Source of the DNA: Amblyornis subalaris
Taxonomy: Eukaryota; Chordata; Aves; Passeriformes; Ptilonorhynchidae
NCBI GenBank assembly: GCA_018881555.1
Contig: JACAXG010000060.1
Coordinates: 1,364,001 to 1,428,000, forward strand
Length of the DNA stretch: 64,000 bases
Direction: 5' to 3'
Numbering within the stretch: the first letter of the stretch is position 1; each line of letters starts with the position of its first letter. The notes beneath the pieces were generated by a model. That model was not told where the DNA came from. It saw only the letters and a program-made list of their open reading frames with translations, and ran no database searches. This document shows positions 35,601 to 48,100 of this stretch, one piece after another. Both the position numbers and the translations under genes were made by a program.

Positions 35601-38040
35601 CATCACCCAGTGGTGATGCAACTCCTGGTATCAGGATGCACCTTGGCCTCAGAAAATATAAAAGGCCTCATCCTGCCGGCCTCAGGATGAGTTACTGGCA
35701 GGTAACTCTGTCTTTATAACTTTCGTTACAATGTTTGGAGGCAGTGGCTTGTGTGGAGGTAGGAGGATGGCACACATTTGTCACTGCCTCTCGATTACCT
35801 TGAGGCAGGTTAGCCAGGTTGTAGATTAACTGTGCACAAAAGCCCAGCGATTACAGAGCCATTATAGATATGCAGTTATGTATATCCTTATGTTTATGAC
35901 TTCATTCTTTCTTAACCCCATTTCTCACAGGCAAATGCATTGAACATGTGGTGTTTTCTCAGCCTGGGCTGACGCAGGCTTTGTGTGACCTGCCTTACCC
36001 CTGAAAGGGATGTGCCCTCCTGCCTGCCCTGCCTCCTATCTGCTGATCCACCCTGGGTCTCAGCAGCACGACTGGNACTAAGAGACCTCGAGGAGATGCC
36101 CACCAGAGCTGCTGGGCATGGGCTGTGGCAGCAGAGGGCCTTGTTCGTGCTGCCCNCAAACACCACAAGCTTCCGTGCTCCCTGCGAGCTCAGCTGAGAG
36201 CTGCCTGCTCTGCTGTGGTCCCCAGGGCTCAGCTCCACTGGGGCTTGTTGAGACCAAAACANAGCTTGGTGTCAGGAAGGAAGGCAAGAGAACAGACACA
36301 CTGTCTTGAAACTGCTGAGCACTGACTGTGGAGGAAGAAGAGAGTAAACAACTCCTGGGCAGATGGAGAATAGGGTGAGGCCTGGATCCTCGCATCCTCC
36401 CCACGGCGGCTCACTGCACAAAAAGCAGGCAGAGTGTGGTGTGGGGATCTGCAGGTACACCATGGAGATATTTAGATTCCCCTTTGTGAGCTGGCAGGCT
36501 GTGTGCATGTGATGCATCTTGGACTAGTGGGGAATAGCCACCTCTCCTCCCTGCTCTCTGGCTACCATTCCTGCTCTTGCGAGGCCTGGCTTGCTGCAGG
36601 CTGTCAGGAGCAGGAGCAGACTCCTGCCTCATAAGAGGGCCAGGGGTGTGCTGGTGTGTGGGGTCACTCCGCTTGGCTGTCGGGGAAACCAGTGCACTTC
36701 AGCCTGCAGAGCTGCTTCCAGGTGCCTTCTCATTAGCCGGCTGATTTCTCTCTTAAGGCACACATTATATTGGCATGGCTGTCGAATGAATGCAGAAAGG
36801 GTTGGGAAATGCATGTTGACTTATAGACAGCTGGAGATTTAGTGTGATTCACAGAAACACCCATAGCTGAGAAAATACTCATAAAAGCAGCCAGCCACTT
36901 ACGCTAGCTTAACACTTCCACTTCTGGCTGAGACAAGGAGGAGCCAGCTCCTCAGGAAAGCAAGTGGGCAGGCTCACTCAGGTGTGTCTGAACTGGGGGA
37001 GGAATTTGCCTTGAAAACATTTCTGATTCAGCCTGGTAAACCCAGTCCCTCAGCCCTTGTGCTGGCTGTGAGTGGCCTAGGTCAAACCCATCAGTGGCAT
37101 CAGGCAAGGGACTTTTGGCAGGCTTGGGGGAGTAGGAAGGACAAAAGAGGAAAGACAAATCCAGAGACAGATTTTGCAACACTTTTGAAAAGCCCCACTA
37201 AACCCCAGAGCCAAACATGGCTAAGCTGGGGAATACCATGAGCACAAAGTTTGCCTCTTGGGCCTGTCTCCCATGCTCTTCTTTCTCTCCAAAGGTTTGC
37301 CACTGAGCTTGTAAACAGAAAATAAACTCAATGTCATTGACTTCAGCAAGTCTCTGTGCATGTGGCAATGGTCACGTGTGTTTCAGCAGGACTGCAGTGC
37401 TTGGGAAAAGTGGCTGTGACATAGGCTGAGGCTGGGAGGCACTAGCGAGCCCTGGGGAGGGGACCCTAGCTGGCTGTCTTTAATGCCAAGCTCAAACCAC
37501 GGCTGCCCACTAGAGTGGTAGCCAGGGCAGGGCAGGGAGGGCTTCAGAAAGGAATAGCTTTTTGGGGAATCCTCCGTCCTTCTCCCTGGAGCTGTGCACT
37601 GCAGCAGGGGCAGTCTAGCAGATGTTTCACCTATGATAGCCTTCTTCCACAATTTCAAGTTGTCAAGTTCTGCCCTTCTTTCTTTCTTCTCCCCTTCACA
37701 ACTAAAAAAAAAATCCATCTCCTCTCTGAAGATTAGAGATTTTTGGGAGGTGCAGGGTTAACAAGGTGAAATAGTATGGATTTTGAGCTTGAAAAAAAGC
37801 AGAAAACACAGGATTGAACACTGAATGCAGCCTTCCTGTGGCACATCCTCACCTGCATCAGGGCACCCTGCTGTTAGAAGGAAACACTNCTGTGCAAAGC
37901 ATACACTGACACCCTCTCCCTTTGCAAGCAGAATTAATCATACTTATGTGCCATATTCCATTTTAATTTTTATTGCACAGTCCAAGATTAAAGGTTAATG
38001 TAGTACATCTCCCCATCTCCACTCCCATTACAATGGAGTG
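32601..38040. other. Unique noncoding sequence
   Basis: About 5.4 kb without a recognisable gene. An acceptor-like pyrimidine tract ending TTTTCCCAG lies at about 33526-33545 but is followed by no convincing exon. The 172-codon minus frame at 34643-35161 and the overlapping frames at 35912-36404 resemble no protein I know. No repeats were identified. Confidence 0.5.
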
Positions 38041-38082
38041 CTTTGAATAACTATTAACTTCTNGGTTAACTGAAAGAAAATT

Positions 38083-38095
38083 GTTAATCATCTAC
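38083..38095. promoter_or_regulatory. HNF1-like motif
   Basis: GTTAATCATCTAC matches 10 of 12 defined positions of the HNF1 palindrome GTTAATNATTAAC. Nearby are ATTAAC (about 38053) and GGTTAAC (about 38064). The neighbourhood is AT-rich, so chance occurrence is quite possible. Confidence 0.2.
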
Positions 38096-38099
38096 AAGC

Positions 38100-40740
38100 T
38101 TATGTTGCATAAAAATCGTTCTCTGTAACTTTCTCCTGACTGTGGGAGAGCCCTTTCCTCAATGCTGACCTTCAACGACACCTGGTACCTGCAGCCTGCA
38201 AAACACAGAAAATCATACTACATGGGCTTATCTGCCAGCCAAGGTCATAAACTGCGTGAATCAGTGGAGCGCAACTTGTGTTTCTTGATGTTGATCCAAC
38301 ATCCAGTTCTTTTGTCAGCAAAGATACAGTTCTCTGGGTCTTTAGAAAGGACCTAATGACTTGCTTTGTTTCACTTTGTTTTTTTAATTTAGCAAGTTAA
38401 GGCTAACCTGTGGAGCGCTGGGTGTTGCTGGGACACACAGGGTGACGGTACAGCCTGTCCTTCCCACTGCACGAGATGCGTGTGTGCACTCTGCGGGCCG
38501 GCAGCAGGGGTAGGGCTGCCTGCCCCAGGGAACAGCTCTTGNCCGGGCATCGGCAATCTGGGGCGAGGGGCAAGCCCCTGGAGACTTCAGCATCCCCCTG
38601 CCAGAAGAGCCTGTNGGCACTGCAGATGAGGGGTGGTGGCTTCTGCTCCCTTCTGCTTCCTCGTGCAGCTGCTGCAAGTGGCCAAGTTTGGCTGCAGAGG
38701 TGCAGCCTCTCTGTTGAGTGATTGCATGGAGGAGGCTTGAGTCCAGCCATTTGGGAAATAAATCACCCACTGTTTGTGAAGTAGGAGGGAAGCACTTGGG
38801 ACGGTGAAAGATTAGACTTTAAGCCTCACAAAACTCCCCTTCTGGCTGTAAAGATGGGCTGTGGATGTTGTGTTTTTTAGCTCTTTAAATGATTATTTCT
38901 GTGCCAGACTTATTAGGCAAGATATTGTTGGGATCTTGGCAAAGAGATAAATACGGCTGCAGGCTCCACAGTCGCTCCTCTCCACATCTGGTCACTGTCA
39001 GGCCTTCAGCTAATAGGCCAAAGAGTGTGTGCTACAGTAAACAGCCTCTGCAGCTGCTAGGGGCTAAATGTAACTATATATTGCTCCGAGCACAAACATT
39101 TCCACATTAGGCATTGCATGTCCTCCCCCGGCACCGANCTGCAACCACTGACCTCGGGAGCCTGCACTGCATCAGCTTGCCCTGGCTTCTCCTCGGCCAG
39201 CAAATTCCGTCTCTTTTTATGGCTGTGGCTCTTGAAAGTGAGAGCAACAGCCCTGCTCGGGTCAAGTTGAATGCGGCCAAGCATTGTGCAACCTCCTGCA
39301 GATGGTCTCAGCGCTGAAAAGCCAGGAGCCATGGGGTGGCTGAGGCAGGAGCCCGGGAGAGACTTGCTGGGGACAGAGGGCAAGGTGGGGAGAAATGGGT
39401 GGTCCCAGGCATCAGGAAGCTGCAGAGGGAAGGGTTTTTGAGGAAGGCACAGATAGCCAGAAGGCCTCTTGGGACTTTCTAGACATCTCTAGTTGCCCTG
39501 CCCCCCAAGCCCTGCAGAGAACTGGGAGCTGCTCTTGGCTCTTGGCTGGATTTCAGACAAGTTGTCTTGCATGCAAACATGAAGCCCCTCACAGGTGTCT
39601 GTGTACAGTGCCTGGCTGCCCCAGTAATGTGCTTCCTCCCCTCTTCCTCCTGCACTGTACTTTTCTCTGCTGTCCAGTGCTGGGATCAATTTGGTCAAGA
39701 CTGCTTTCAGCAAGGTGGTTGCTACACTTGTCTCGTGAGAAAGACAAACATGTCTCATCAGCTGGAGCCTTTGTCCACTGCTATGATAAAAATAAAATTC
39801 ACTTCCATCCAGTACCTGCAGGAACGCTCACACGCGAGGGAATCTGTGAGTGGAGGGGGTTTGGCATAGCTGTTTTCAGGTCTGGCCNGTTCCCAAGTTG
39901 TTGCAGAGGTCTGTCCTTCAGTGCCTGCTCAGGTGAGCTGGATAGATGATAGGGCTCAGGGAGGCTTTGCCCCAGTGCAGCAGTTGGGTGTCTAAAGCAA
40001 TCTTACCAGAGAAGGCTTTTCCAAGACCTGGCATCCAACACAGCAGGTGCATCCCAGGCACCAGCCCCCAGTTTGGAAATTCAGCATGCCGTGCTGACCA
40101 GGCCCTGCTTAAATACCTTCTGATTAATTAAGTGTTAGTCCATTTACATCANCCCTCCAGCCTGCTTGTCCACTGCACCAAGTGGTGCTGCAGAGAAGAA
40201 AGACGCCTTTTGCTGTTTGGGTGACTCCAGGCTGGATCAGCTGGCCAGGTGCACAGCCAATTTCCATTGCCACTTTGAAGCTGAGAAGTATTTTGAAAAG
40301 AATAGAGCCTTTAGCCTTGTAAGTAAAAGCCATTTATCTTGGGATGAAAAAGTGCTGGCATGGAAAAATTCCAATGCTATGAAAGTCTCTTTTCCTGAAT
40401 GTCTTGGATACTTGCTGGATTAGGTTCACTGGTAAGGAGCTCGGAGTTATGAATGTGTCTTTTACAGAAATGAGCTGCAGAAGGGAAAGGCAAGCACTGG
40501 CATGCTTGTAAGTGGGACAGAGCGAGATTCCCCATGGACCAGACATTTCTGAGATTGCTTTTAGAGGTACGGTCACTATTGCTGCAGCGAGTTGAGGTGG
40601 TAGTAAATCCCCTATTGTAACCATAGCTGTTACTATTTCCCAAGGGTGTAGTATCAGCAGAATACCCTACATAAACAAGAGAGAAGCACTATTGGCTTTG
40701 CTCTGCGTGGCTGTTTAATAACGCTGTGTGCTCCACACAG
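38100..40740. other. Unique noncoding sequence including the longest open frame
   Basis: The longest open frame of the window (39395-39949, 184 codons, plus) lies here. Its translation is Cys/Leu/Ser-rich as expected from CT-rich noncoding DNA, shows no domain, and overlaps open frames on the other strand. I do not call it a gene. 38870-39120 is AT-balanced unique sequence without repeats that could be regulatory, but nothing specific supports this. Confidence 0.5.
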
Positions 40741-40800
40741 AGAGCGTCAGAGTGTTTTATAGATGCTAATGAAATTAGCCTCATGATGCTCTGGCAAGGT
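40741..40800. promoter_or_regulatory. Paired-type homeodomain dimer site (TAATNNNATTA)
   Basis: 40765-40779 reads GCTAAT-GAA-ATTAGC, a perfect inverted repeat with 6-bp arms around a 3-bp spacer. It contains TAATGAAATTA, the P3-type architecture on which paired-class homeodomains dimerise. The surrounding sequence (about 40600-40800) is unique and has no long frame. Binding is inferred from the motif alone. Confidence 0.3.
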
Positions 40801-42237
40801 GGGGATATGTTATTAGCCCTTTCCCTGGGCTGAGTGTGTGTGTGGTGTAGGATTCCCAGCAGAGTGGGGTGCTCATGCCTGTGCTTTCCAGCAGGAAACA
40901 CCATGTTGGGATGGGACCTTCTGCAGCCCTTGGTCTGCTCTGCCACTCCATCTCCAGATAGTTTCTGACTCCTGGTGCCAAGGGTGGGTGCAGGAGGAGG
41001 CAGTGGCAAGCATGCTGCCATGTCACACCCCTGCTGGACACAGACTTTCTCCTGGGTCAGAGCAGTCTCCCACCGCTCAAGGTCTGCTGGCAGAGACAGA
41101 AAACTCAGATCCTCCTCTTGAGTCACTCAGCGTGTCTGCTACATTTCAGGACCTTCTTGCAGTGGCTGAGCTCCAGGACTTTTCCTGCATGGCCAGTGTG
41201 GGATGGTGGGGATGCTGGAGAGGAGCTCCCTCACTTGCACTGTGCATGGCTTTGACCTCTTTGGGTGAAAGATGGGATGTTGTCTGCAACAGCNTTGCAA
41301 TGATCCAGCCCTCCTCATGGGCAGTAGATCCAGTTGGGTCACAAAGACCAGCGCTGGCCCTGGGGTTGTATTGAAGCTACCACTGCTGCATTGCTTTAAA
41401 TAGATCCTAAGCAAACCTCTCTGTTTGTTTTTCTTGACATGGTACTGACTGGTGCTTTCCAAGAAACAAGGAAAAAAAAGCTGGATTCACAGTGGTGACT
41501 TTGACTCCATCTGGCAAAAGCAAACTGATCTCCTAAACGAGAAAGGCACAGCCATGAACAGGATAAGTAAACGGGTCACTGAGAGAAGCAGCCTGTTCCT
41601 TCTGACCCTGTGGCTGCTAGTGACAAAATCACACTGCTACTTGGTTAGAAGATCCCCCCACCTTAGGTTTTTCTCTGTCACAAGAATACCAGAGGGCTTT
41701 TCAGGTACATGAGATCTGCACAGGGAGTTTAGTATTGGATTTCATAAAGTTTGCTGCATTTTACCCTGCTCTGCTAGGTAAATATTTTGCTTCCAAGTCA
41801 TCATTTGCCTTTCCAGGTCCTGTGGCCTGTGAGGCTGGACTGGACTGGGGACCTATCATGCATTCTGCAGGGAAGAAACTTCTAGGAGCCACTCAGAGCC
41901 TTACTTAGACACTCCTTTGCTGTGTTACTGTCTTCTAGCTGAACGTTCAGCCAGCAGGAGCTGAGAAACCACTCTGCCTGTGCAGTAGTAACACACAGGC
42001 CATTGAAAGTGGTATCCATAACTCAGAGCGGAGGGAAAAGGCCACACTCGGGCTTGAGCCCCTGTTATGAAGTGAAGGGACGAAAATAGCATCTTTTAGC
42101 GTCATCTCCATGGTCCTACTCCTCTGTGTCCTCCTAAAGTTTTGTTGGCTGGTCTTTGCCTGCAGCACTGCCTGTGCTCTGTGAATCCACAAGGCTCTCC
42201 TCCTGGGTACCCTTCACTGCCATTTGGCTGCCACAGT
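40801..42237. other. Unique noncoding sequence
   Basis: The plus frame at 40838-41374 (178 codons) is Trp/Cys/Ser-rich with no recognisable domain and is opposed by minus-strand frames. I see no gene and no repeat. Confidence 0.5.
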
Positions 42238-42436
42238 ATCACAGAATCATGGAATGAGTTGGAAGGGACCACCAGTGGGATAATCTGGTACAACCTCCTT
42301 GCTCAAGCACGGTCTTCCTACAGCACATTGCACAGGATTGCATCCTGCTGGTTCTTGAATATCTCCAATGGGAGAGACTCCGTAACATCTCTTACCAACC
42401 TGTTCCAGTGCGTGGTCACCTGCACAGTGAAGGGTA
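42238..42436 (-). mobile_element. LINE CR1, 5'-truncated 3' end
   Basis: The plus strand opens ATCACAGAATCATGGAATGA, the complement of the CR1 3' terminus, followed by GGAAGGGACC, ACAACCTCCTTGCTCAAGCA and CACATTGCACAGGATTGCAT. Then come TTGAATATCTCCAATGGGAG and ACCTGTTCCAGTGC, all complements of known CR1 3' blocks. On the minus strand the ORF2 C-terminus is legible as HWNRLVRDVTESLPL, then LEIFK and a stop near 42330. It has diverged from the copy at 4385 and keeps the 'gttgcacaggatt' block absent there, so it probably belongs to another CR1 subfamily. No endonuclease or reverse transcriptase domain remains. It cannot move. Confidence 0.93.
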
Positions 42437-45118
42437 CACCTGATGGAGCGAGAGGCAGATCCTGGGACTCAGGGCTTCAGCTCCAGTTAGTCAGCAGTGT
42501 TTGGCTGATGATGAGCTCAGGCTGAGACACTTGGGCAGACCTTCCTGAGCCTCTCCCTCTATAATGCTTGGAGATGTGGTCTGGTTTGTCTGGGAATGGG
42601 TTTCAAACTGTGATTGTCTACCATGGGGGACTTGACTTGGGAAGTCTAGGTGGGCTTTACTACTGCTGGTTGCAGCCAAGCTGGGAGAAGCAACAGCGCA
42701 CAAAGATGCAGTGAGGGTTACGGCTGATGCTTTCCTCTTCCTTGGGTGAAGGTCTGAACTGGACTCTCCATCGTTTCATGAAGTGTGCACTCTGACTAGT
42801 CCACAGCCAAATTCATGAACTTTGCTTATGGAAGAGGTGGAAATCTAGTGTTGGGGAAAACATTGTGGTGGAGGTAATTATTTTCATGATGGGCAGAGCC
42901 AAACCCCATATTGCAACACAGGCTTAAATATGAATGTACTTGAAGACTTTGTTAGGCCTGGATCTCAATTTCATGACTGGTTCTGTCTTAATGACTGGCT
43001 GGGCCATGCATTCCTGAAATCCAAACTGTCCACCTTGTAAAACTCCACCTCTGAAGAGAAGTTGCCAACAGCATTACCTATACACAGCACATTGGTCTTC
43101 TCATTGTAGGGCTGGTGGTGAAAAATGCACTTTAGTTTTATTTTAGGGCTATGTTCACACATCTTATTAGGCATACAAGCATTAACAGGGAGAGCTCAGG
43201 GCAAATTTTGTCTTCCATGCCAGTCGGTGAGCTGTGGAAGGAGCATGAGCCCTCCAGACAGGCTCTGCCCTACTTCCCCTACTCCTTCCCTACTAATTAG
43301 AGCTCGGCTTAAGCAATGAAGCTTGAGTTTGAGGGCCACTTCTACAAACTCTCTGTTATCATGACAATTAACATTGACACCAGTAGGCAGTCTTGGTGTG
43401 TAGGTAGAAATTCCATCGTCGTCTGAGCTGACTGCTGGCCTTTTGCAACTCTGGTTAAAATTTGGGCTTTTTATAATCTGAATGATAAATCTCTGGTGCT
43501 TCCCACTTGGGTTTTTTTCTGCTGCCTGTAGTGCCCGGAATATATGTTAACAGTCTATTGATGGAAATGATAATTAGGGGATTTGTCATGAGAAATGTGC
43601 ATGAACTTTTCAAGCTGTCATTCAAAAAAAGATTTTTTACAGTCAACTCTCGATTATCTGTGGGTGCATTCTCTGAGCTGCAGATTAGATATGCCATGTT
43701 TAAAAAATGCAGAACTCTTTCAGAGCCATTATAAAGTATAATGCACAGTGTTTTTTTTCTTTTTATTTATAACCTCATGCTGCATCTTAAACTTGTTTTT
43801 TCAAAGGTATTAAAGCATTACATTCCTGAGGCCTTATTTACATATATTTTGTATTATTAGTTTTGCTTTTCTTTCTTTGCCCTCATCACCCCAGATACTG
43901 AAAGCTGAACATACCAGATTATAGCATCTGTGGAGGAGGGCATGTGACATGCTAACCTTTCCCCAGCTGTTTTCTTTTCTTCTGATGCTGCATAAGAGTT
44001 TCTGCAGTGTGATGCTGCACAGCCAGATGGGCTGGAGAGGAAGAGGAAGTGTTCTGCTGTGAAAGAATAAAAAAAGGCCTGTACCTGAAGGAGCATAAGT
44101 GAGTGACAAACAGCTGAAAGAGAAGGGATGTCTTAGAAATCATTTGTCAGGCTGGAGAAGTGTCAGCTTGTTAAAAACATGCGTGTTCAGTTAAAAGGAT
44201 GAATTGACAGATGAAGACTCAGTGCAAATTCAGCTGCCATCACTTCAAAAGCCCTCACAGCTGAATCAGCAAATTTCTGTTTCCATACATAATGGATGCA
44301 GCCAGTGTACCATTACGATGCCCACAAGAAGACTTGTATTAAGCTCTTTAAATTAGCTGTTTATGATAGTCACACTCTATAGCTGTAGCTTATTTTTTCC
44401 TGNGCCTCCTTCTCGTCTCATGCCTTTTGTTTTTGCAGCCCTGGGAACAGATGCCTAAGCAAGNATTTTGGGAAGGGAGTGGTACTGACTCAGTGCTACC
44501 ACGCTGAGGTTTTCAGCCATGCCTTTCATGCTCTCTCTGGCCTGTGCATTTCCTGAAGTTCCCCTGACTTGTGCTGGTGCTGCTGGTCCTCACCGTGAGC
44601 CAGGAGCCAGGGTCCAATGGCCCCAGTGGACCCGCAGGGTGCTGGCATGTGGGAGTGTGGAGCTAGGGCACTGGGCGCTTTCTCCCCACNCTTGCACCCG
44701 CTCCTTCCTTGGCATCTCCTCACTGCCTCTGCTGCCAGAAACACCTTTCNTCTTCCACCACATCCTCTCAAGGGTCGCTGTGTCACCCCAGCCTGGAGCT
44801 GCTGCCCTGCCCTCTCCCGTCAGACTGTGGCTTGGGGCATGTTCCCCTCCTGCCTGCCTGAGCTCTGTCCCTGTCAGTGTTGGATACAGCTAGTGCTAGA
44901 GAAAGACCCAAATTAACCCTACCCAGGCTTTGGCAACCTTTGGGCCCAGATCTCTTGTTTTATTATAGAGCTCTCTAGGAATTGACACCTGTTTTTTTTC
45001 AGTGTTGCTTGAAGAGTTTGAAAGTAGCTCAGGATTTTCACAAAAAGTCCTGCTGAGTAAAGTATTATCGAATGATTGTCAACATTAATCCAAAACCTAC
45101 TGCCCTATGATAGATTTA
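42437..45118. other. Unique noncoding sequence, AT-rich at 43440-43860
   Basis: No gene seen. The AT-rich part 43440-43860 contains a GATAATTAGGGG homeodomain-type core and several ATTA/TTAT runs and has no repeat similarity I recognise. GC-rich frames at 44519-44916 are shadows on both strands. Confidence 0.5.
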
Positions 45119-45188
45119 CTTTCTCTTTTTTCTTTTTTTTTTTAGCTGAAGGAATGAAGAGAAATAAGAAACAGTAAAAAAAAAAAAA
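45119..45188. repeat. Pyrimidine tract followed by A-run
   Basis: A T-rich pyrimidine tract ends in TTTTAG at 45145. After 30 bp of purine-rich sequence there is an A13 run (45176-45188). The tract looks like a splice acceptor, but the downstream sequence is low-complexity and not coding, so I treat the pair as simple sequence. Confidence 0.6.
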
Positions 45189-48100
45189 GCTTTTTCTGTG
45201 AAAATAGAAAAAAATTATAAACTTGATACCTTCTTATTCGAACCAGAAGATTTTCTGAAAGCAACTTTTGGCTGAATTTTTTTTTTTTAAAGTGTTGGTT
45301 GAGAAATGTCAACCAGCTCTAGTATCTTACGAAAGATGTTGCACTTAATAAAACTACAGGCAGGGAGACAGAAACAATGTACCCATTCATCTTGCTTAGC
45401 CCCTCGCTGCCTTCCCCTGCGGCTCTGCTTGCTCCCGAAGGCACAAGNCCTGTCAGGTGATGTGAGCCCTTCCAGTGGCTTCAGTGTGATTTCTAGGCTA
45501 AGAAGACATTTTGTAAGGCACAGCTGCAGACCAGCAGCCTGCAGCAGCTAAGAGAAGCACACATTCCTGCACGGGGGGGATGCACGGCACCTCTGCCACA
45601 GGGCAGCGGGAGTCGTGACACCTCTGGTGGATGCCAGCAAAGCACAGTGGAGCAAGNCGCAGTGCTGCCTAATCCCCGTTTCCTTAAACAGGATTTTCCC
45701 CTCCCTCTCTTGACCTTGGGGAAGTGTGAAAGCTATGTTGTGGATGAAACACAGCTCCAGAGAGCCGGAGGAGGACGCGTGGAGCAGCTGGAGCTCCATA
45801 CAGCACCATTTGCAGGGGCAGCAGCAGGGCAAAGCTGCCTCCGGTGGTTTCTCTTTACTGTCCCTCTCCAGAGGTGGGACCAATGGGGACAGCAAAGTGC
45901 TTATGGACCCCGGAGGCATAGGCAATGTTTCTGTTTGCTGTGCTCTTTCGGGTAGTTTTCATAAGGTAAACGAGGGCCTCCTCTTGATTCATTGAGGTCG
46001 TTAGTAAGCCGTAGGATGGTATTTACATTGCTAAGGTATTCGCACATGCTCTCTCCCAGACGGCAAGTTCACTGGGGAGGAGGTGACCTTCAGCGTTTCT
46101 TGTTTTGCCCTGTATCTGGCACGCGGGGGGCCTGCCTGTTTGACTGGAGTGCCTGGGTACTGTAATCAAAATAAATCATCCTTATCGTCGCTGGTGGCAA
46201 TGCTGCAATGGAAACAGAAATAGGCGCCTACTTTGCACTCTGTGAAAATGACATCACTGCAAGGAGTGGGATGGGAGGTTGGGGGACGAACTCCAGGCGG
46301 CTGCAGCCGCTGCCTTTCCTGAGCAGGGCTCTCCTTCTTGGGGCCATCCTCCCAGCTCAGCAGTGGCATGGATGAAACACTGTGCATGATGGGGGAACTG
46401 ATCTGCTGTCCAAATCAAAGCAAATAACAACTGGGAAGTATTTCTAATGAGAGAAAAGGAGAGGGTGTGGTGATTTTCTGGTTCAGCCTATCACAAATTC
46501 ACAAGGGAACCCACCGACCCTCTGTCTCTCCCCTCCCTGGGCAAACCACAACACAGAACTTTTGATTTTGGTTTCTTGGTCTGTTTTCAATGGTTAGTGG
46601 AAGTTTTTAAGACTGGGAATTTTTTTCCTATGGATTTATAGGGTTCTCACAGTGCTGAGGGCTGACCGACTGAATGTTCGTAATACCTGTAAGAAAACGA
46701 GCACTTGGAGAATCTACTGAGACTAGCAGTGCTATGGATACCATAATCATAGGAAAAAACTTTGCAGTTTGCATGTATTCAAACCCAGCAACTCCACATA
46801 AGAGCAGGCCATGGGGTGAAGACTGAATTCTCTGATGCTCAATAAGATGTAATAATTCTTTCCCTTTGAAGGAGGATTTGTAGTGACCCTGTCCAGCTGC
46901 ATATTTCCCTGAAGCTTGTAGCAGCAACTTCCTATCTCAGAGGCCAAAACATTTCAAAGAGGATTTTCCAGTTGGTGTCAAGGAAAACAGATGTGGGAAA
47001 AGTGCGGAGATGTGCAGGGAAGAAAGGGTTTCTTCTTGAAGCAAAGCCAGGTGAAGCAGGTCCTGCCTCCTACCGTGAGCAAGGCACATATGCTGCTTTG
47101 TGCCTCCGCTGCCTGGCCATAAGGCAGGGATGAGCCTGAGTGATGTGGACACTCAGACTATTGAGCGCTCGGTCTCCTTGGGTAGGAGAAGTCACTCCCT
47201 TGCTGCAGGCCCTTCAAACCCCATGCAAAGGTANTGGCTCCGTCACCTAGGAGAGGGAAGTCAGGGCATCCCAGCTGCAGGGCCAGCCAGGGCAAGCTCA
47301 GCCTTCTGCTTGAGCTATCCCATGAGTGATATCCCTGGTGATGCTCTGCACCGTGGCAGAACTAGGCAAAGGGCTTTAGGATGAGTTGCTTTAACGCTTC
47401 CACACTCCTCCTTCTCTCCCTGCCTCAAAGAGACAAACCTTAGCTTTGAAGCCTTTGAAATTGCATCAAAGGATGAGATTTCCAGAAGAGCTTAAGGGAG
47501 TTGGGTGTGTTTGTCCCATTGATGGTCAACAGAAGATGGGGAGATGGGTGCTTAATCCCTGCAGGTCCTTTGAAAATTTTGTCCTACATGTACATCCTTG
47601 CTGGGGAGGAAGTGAGAAGCAGCTGGCAGCTCCTTGACTTTGTAAAAGGCAGATCTTGCCTTTTTTTTCTGAAGATAAAACGTGATAGATTTGAAAATGA
47701 TGTCCAAACCTCAAGTTTGCTGTGAAAACTGCCAACTGTTTTTTAAAGAAGAAGGATTTAAAAACAGCCTGTGACTTTGCCTGATACAAAAGATGATATC
47801 TGATGATAACTGAGGTGCTGTTACTTTCTCTCCCTTCACATCACTGCAGGCGTTGTGTAACCTTGCCGGAAACCTGAGAGCCTCTCAACATGGAGGCTGT
47901 TACCCATGCAGGTAGCACCACTTCTCTGCCTCTCTTGGTGTCATCTTTCAGCAGTACTTCAGTACCGTGTTACTTTTGGACGAGGGTATCACCACCCCTT
48001 TGCTTCTGCTGGTGAATATTAAACCTGGGTGGTTTAACTCTTAACACCCTGGAGGGGAAACTGTAGGAGCAGTGAGCACTCTTGGGATGTTCTCACTGCC

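Noticed and set aside
39395..39949. Longest open frame, 184 codons on the plus strand
   Set aside because: Cys/Leu/Ser/Trp-rich translation typical of CT-rich noncoding DNA, no domain, opposed open frames, no supporting splice or promoter context.
40838..41374. 178-codon frame on the plus strand
   Set aside because: No recognisable domain and composition like the flanks; a frame of this size is expected by chance in 64 kb of moderately GC-rich DNA.
45129..45175. Excellent pyrimidine-tract splice acceptor ending TTTTAG
   Set aside because: Followed by 30 bp of purine-rich sequence and an A-run, with no plausible exon; best explained as simple sequence.
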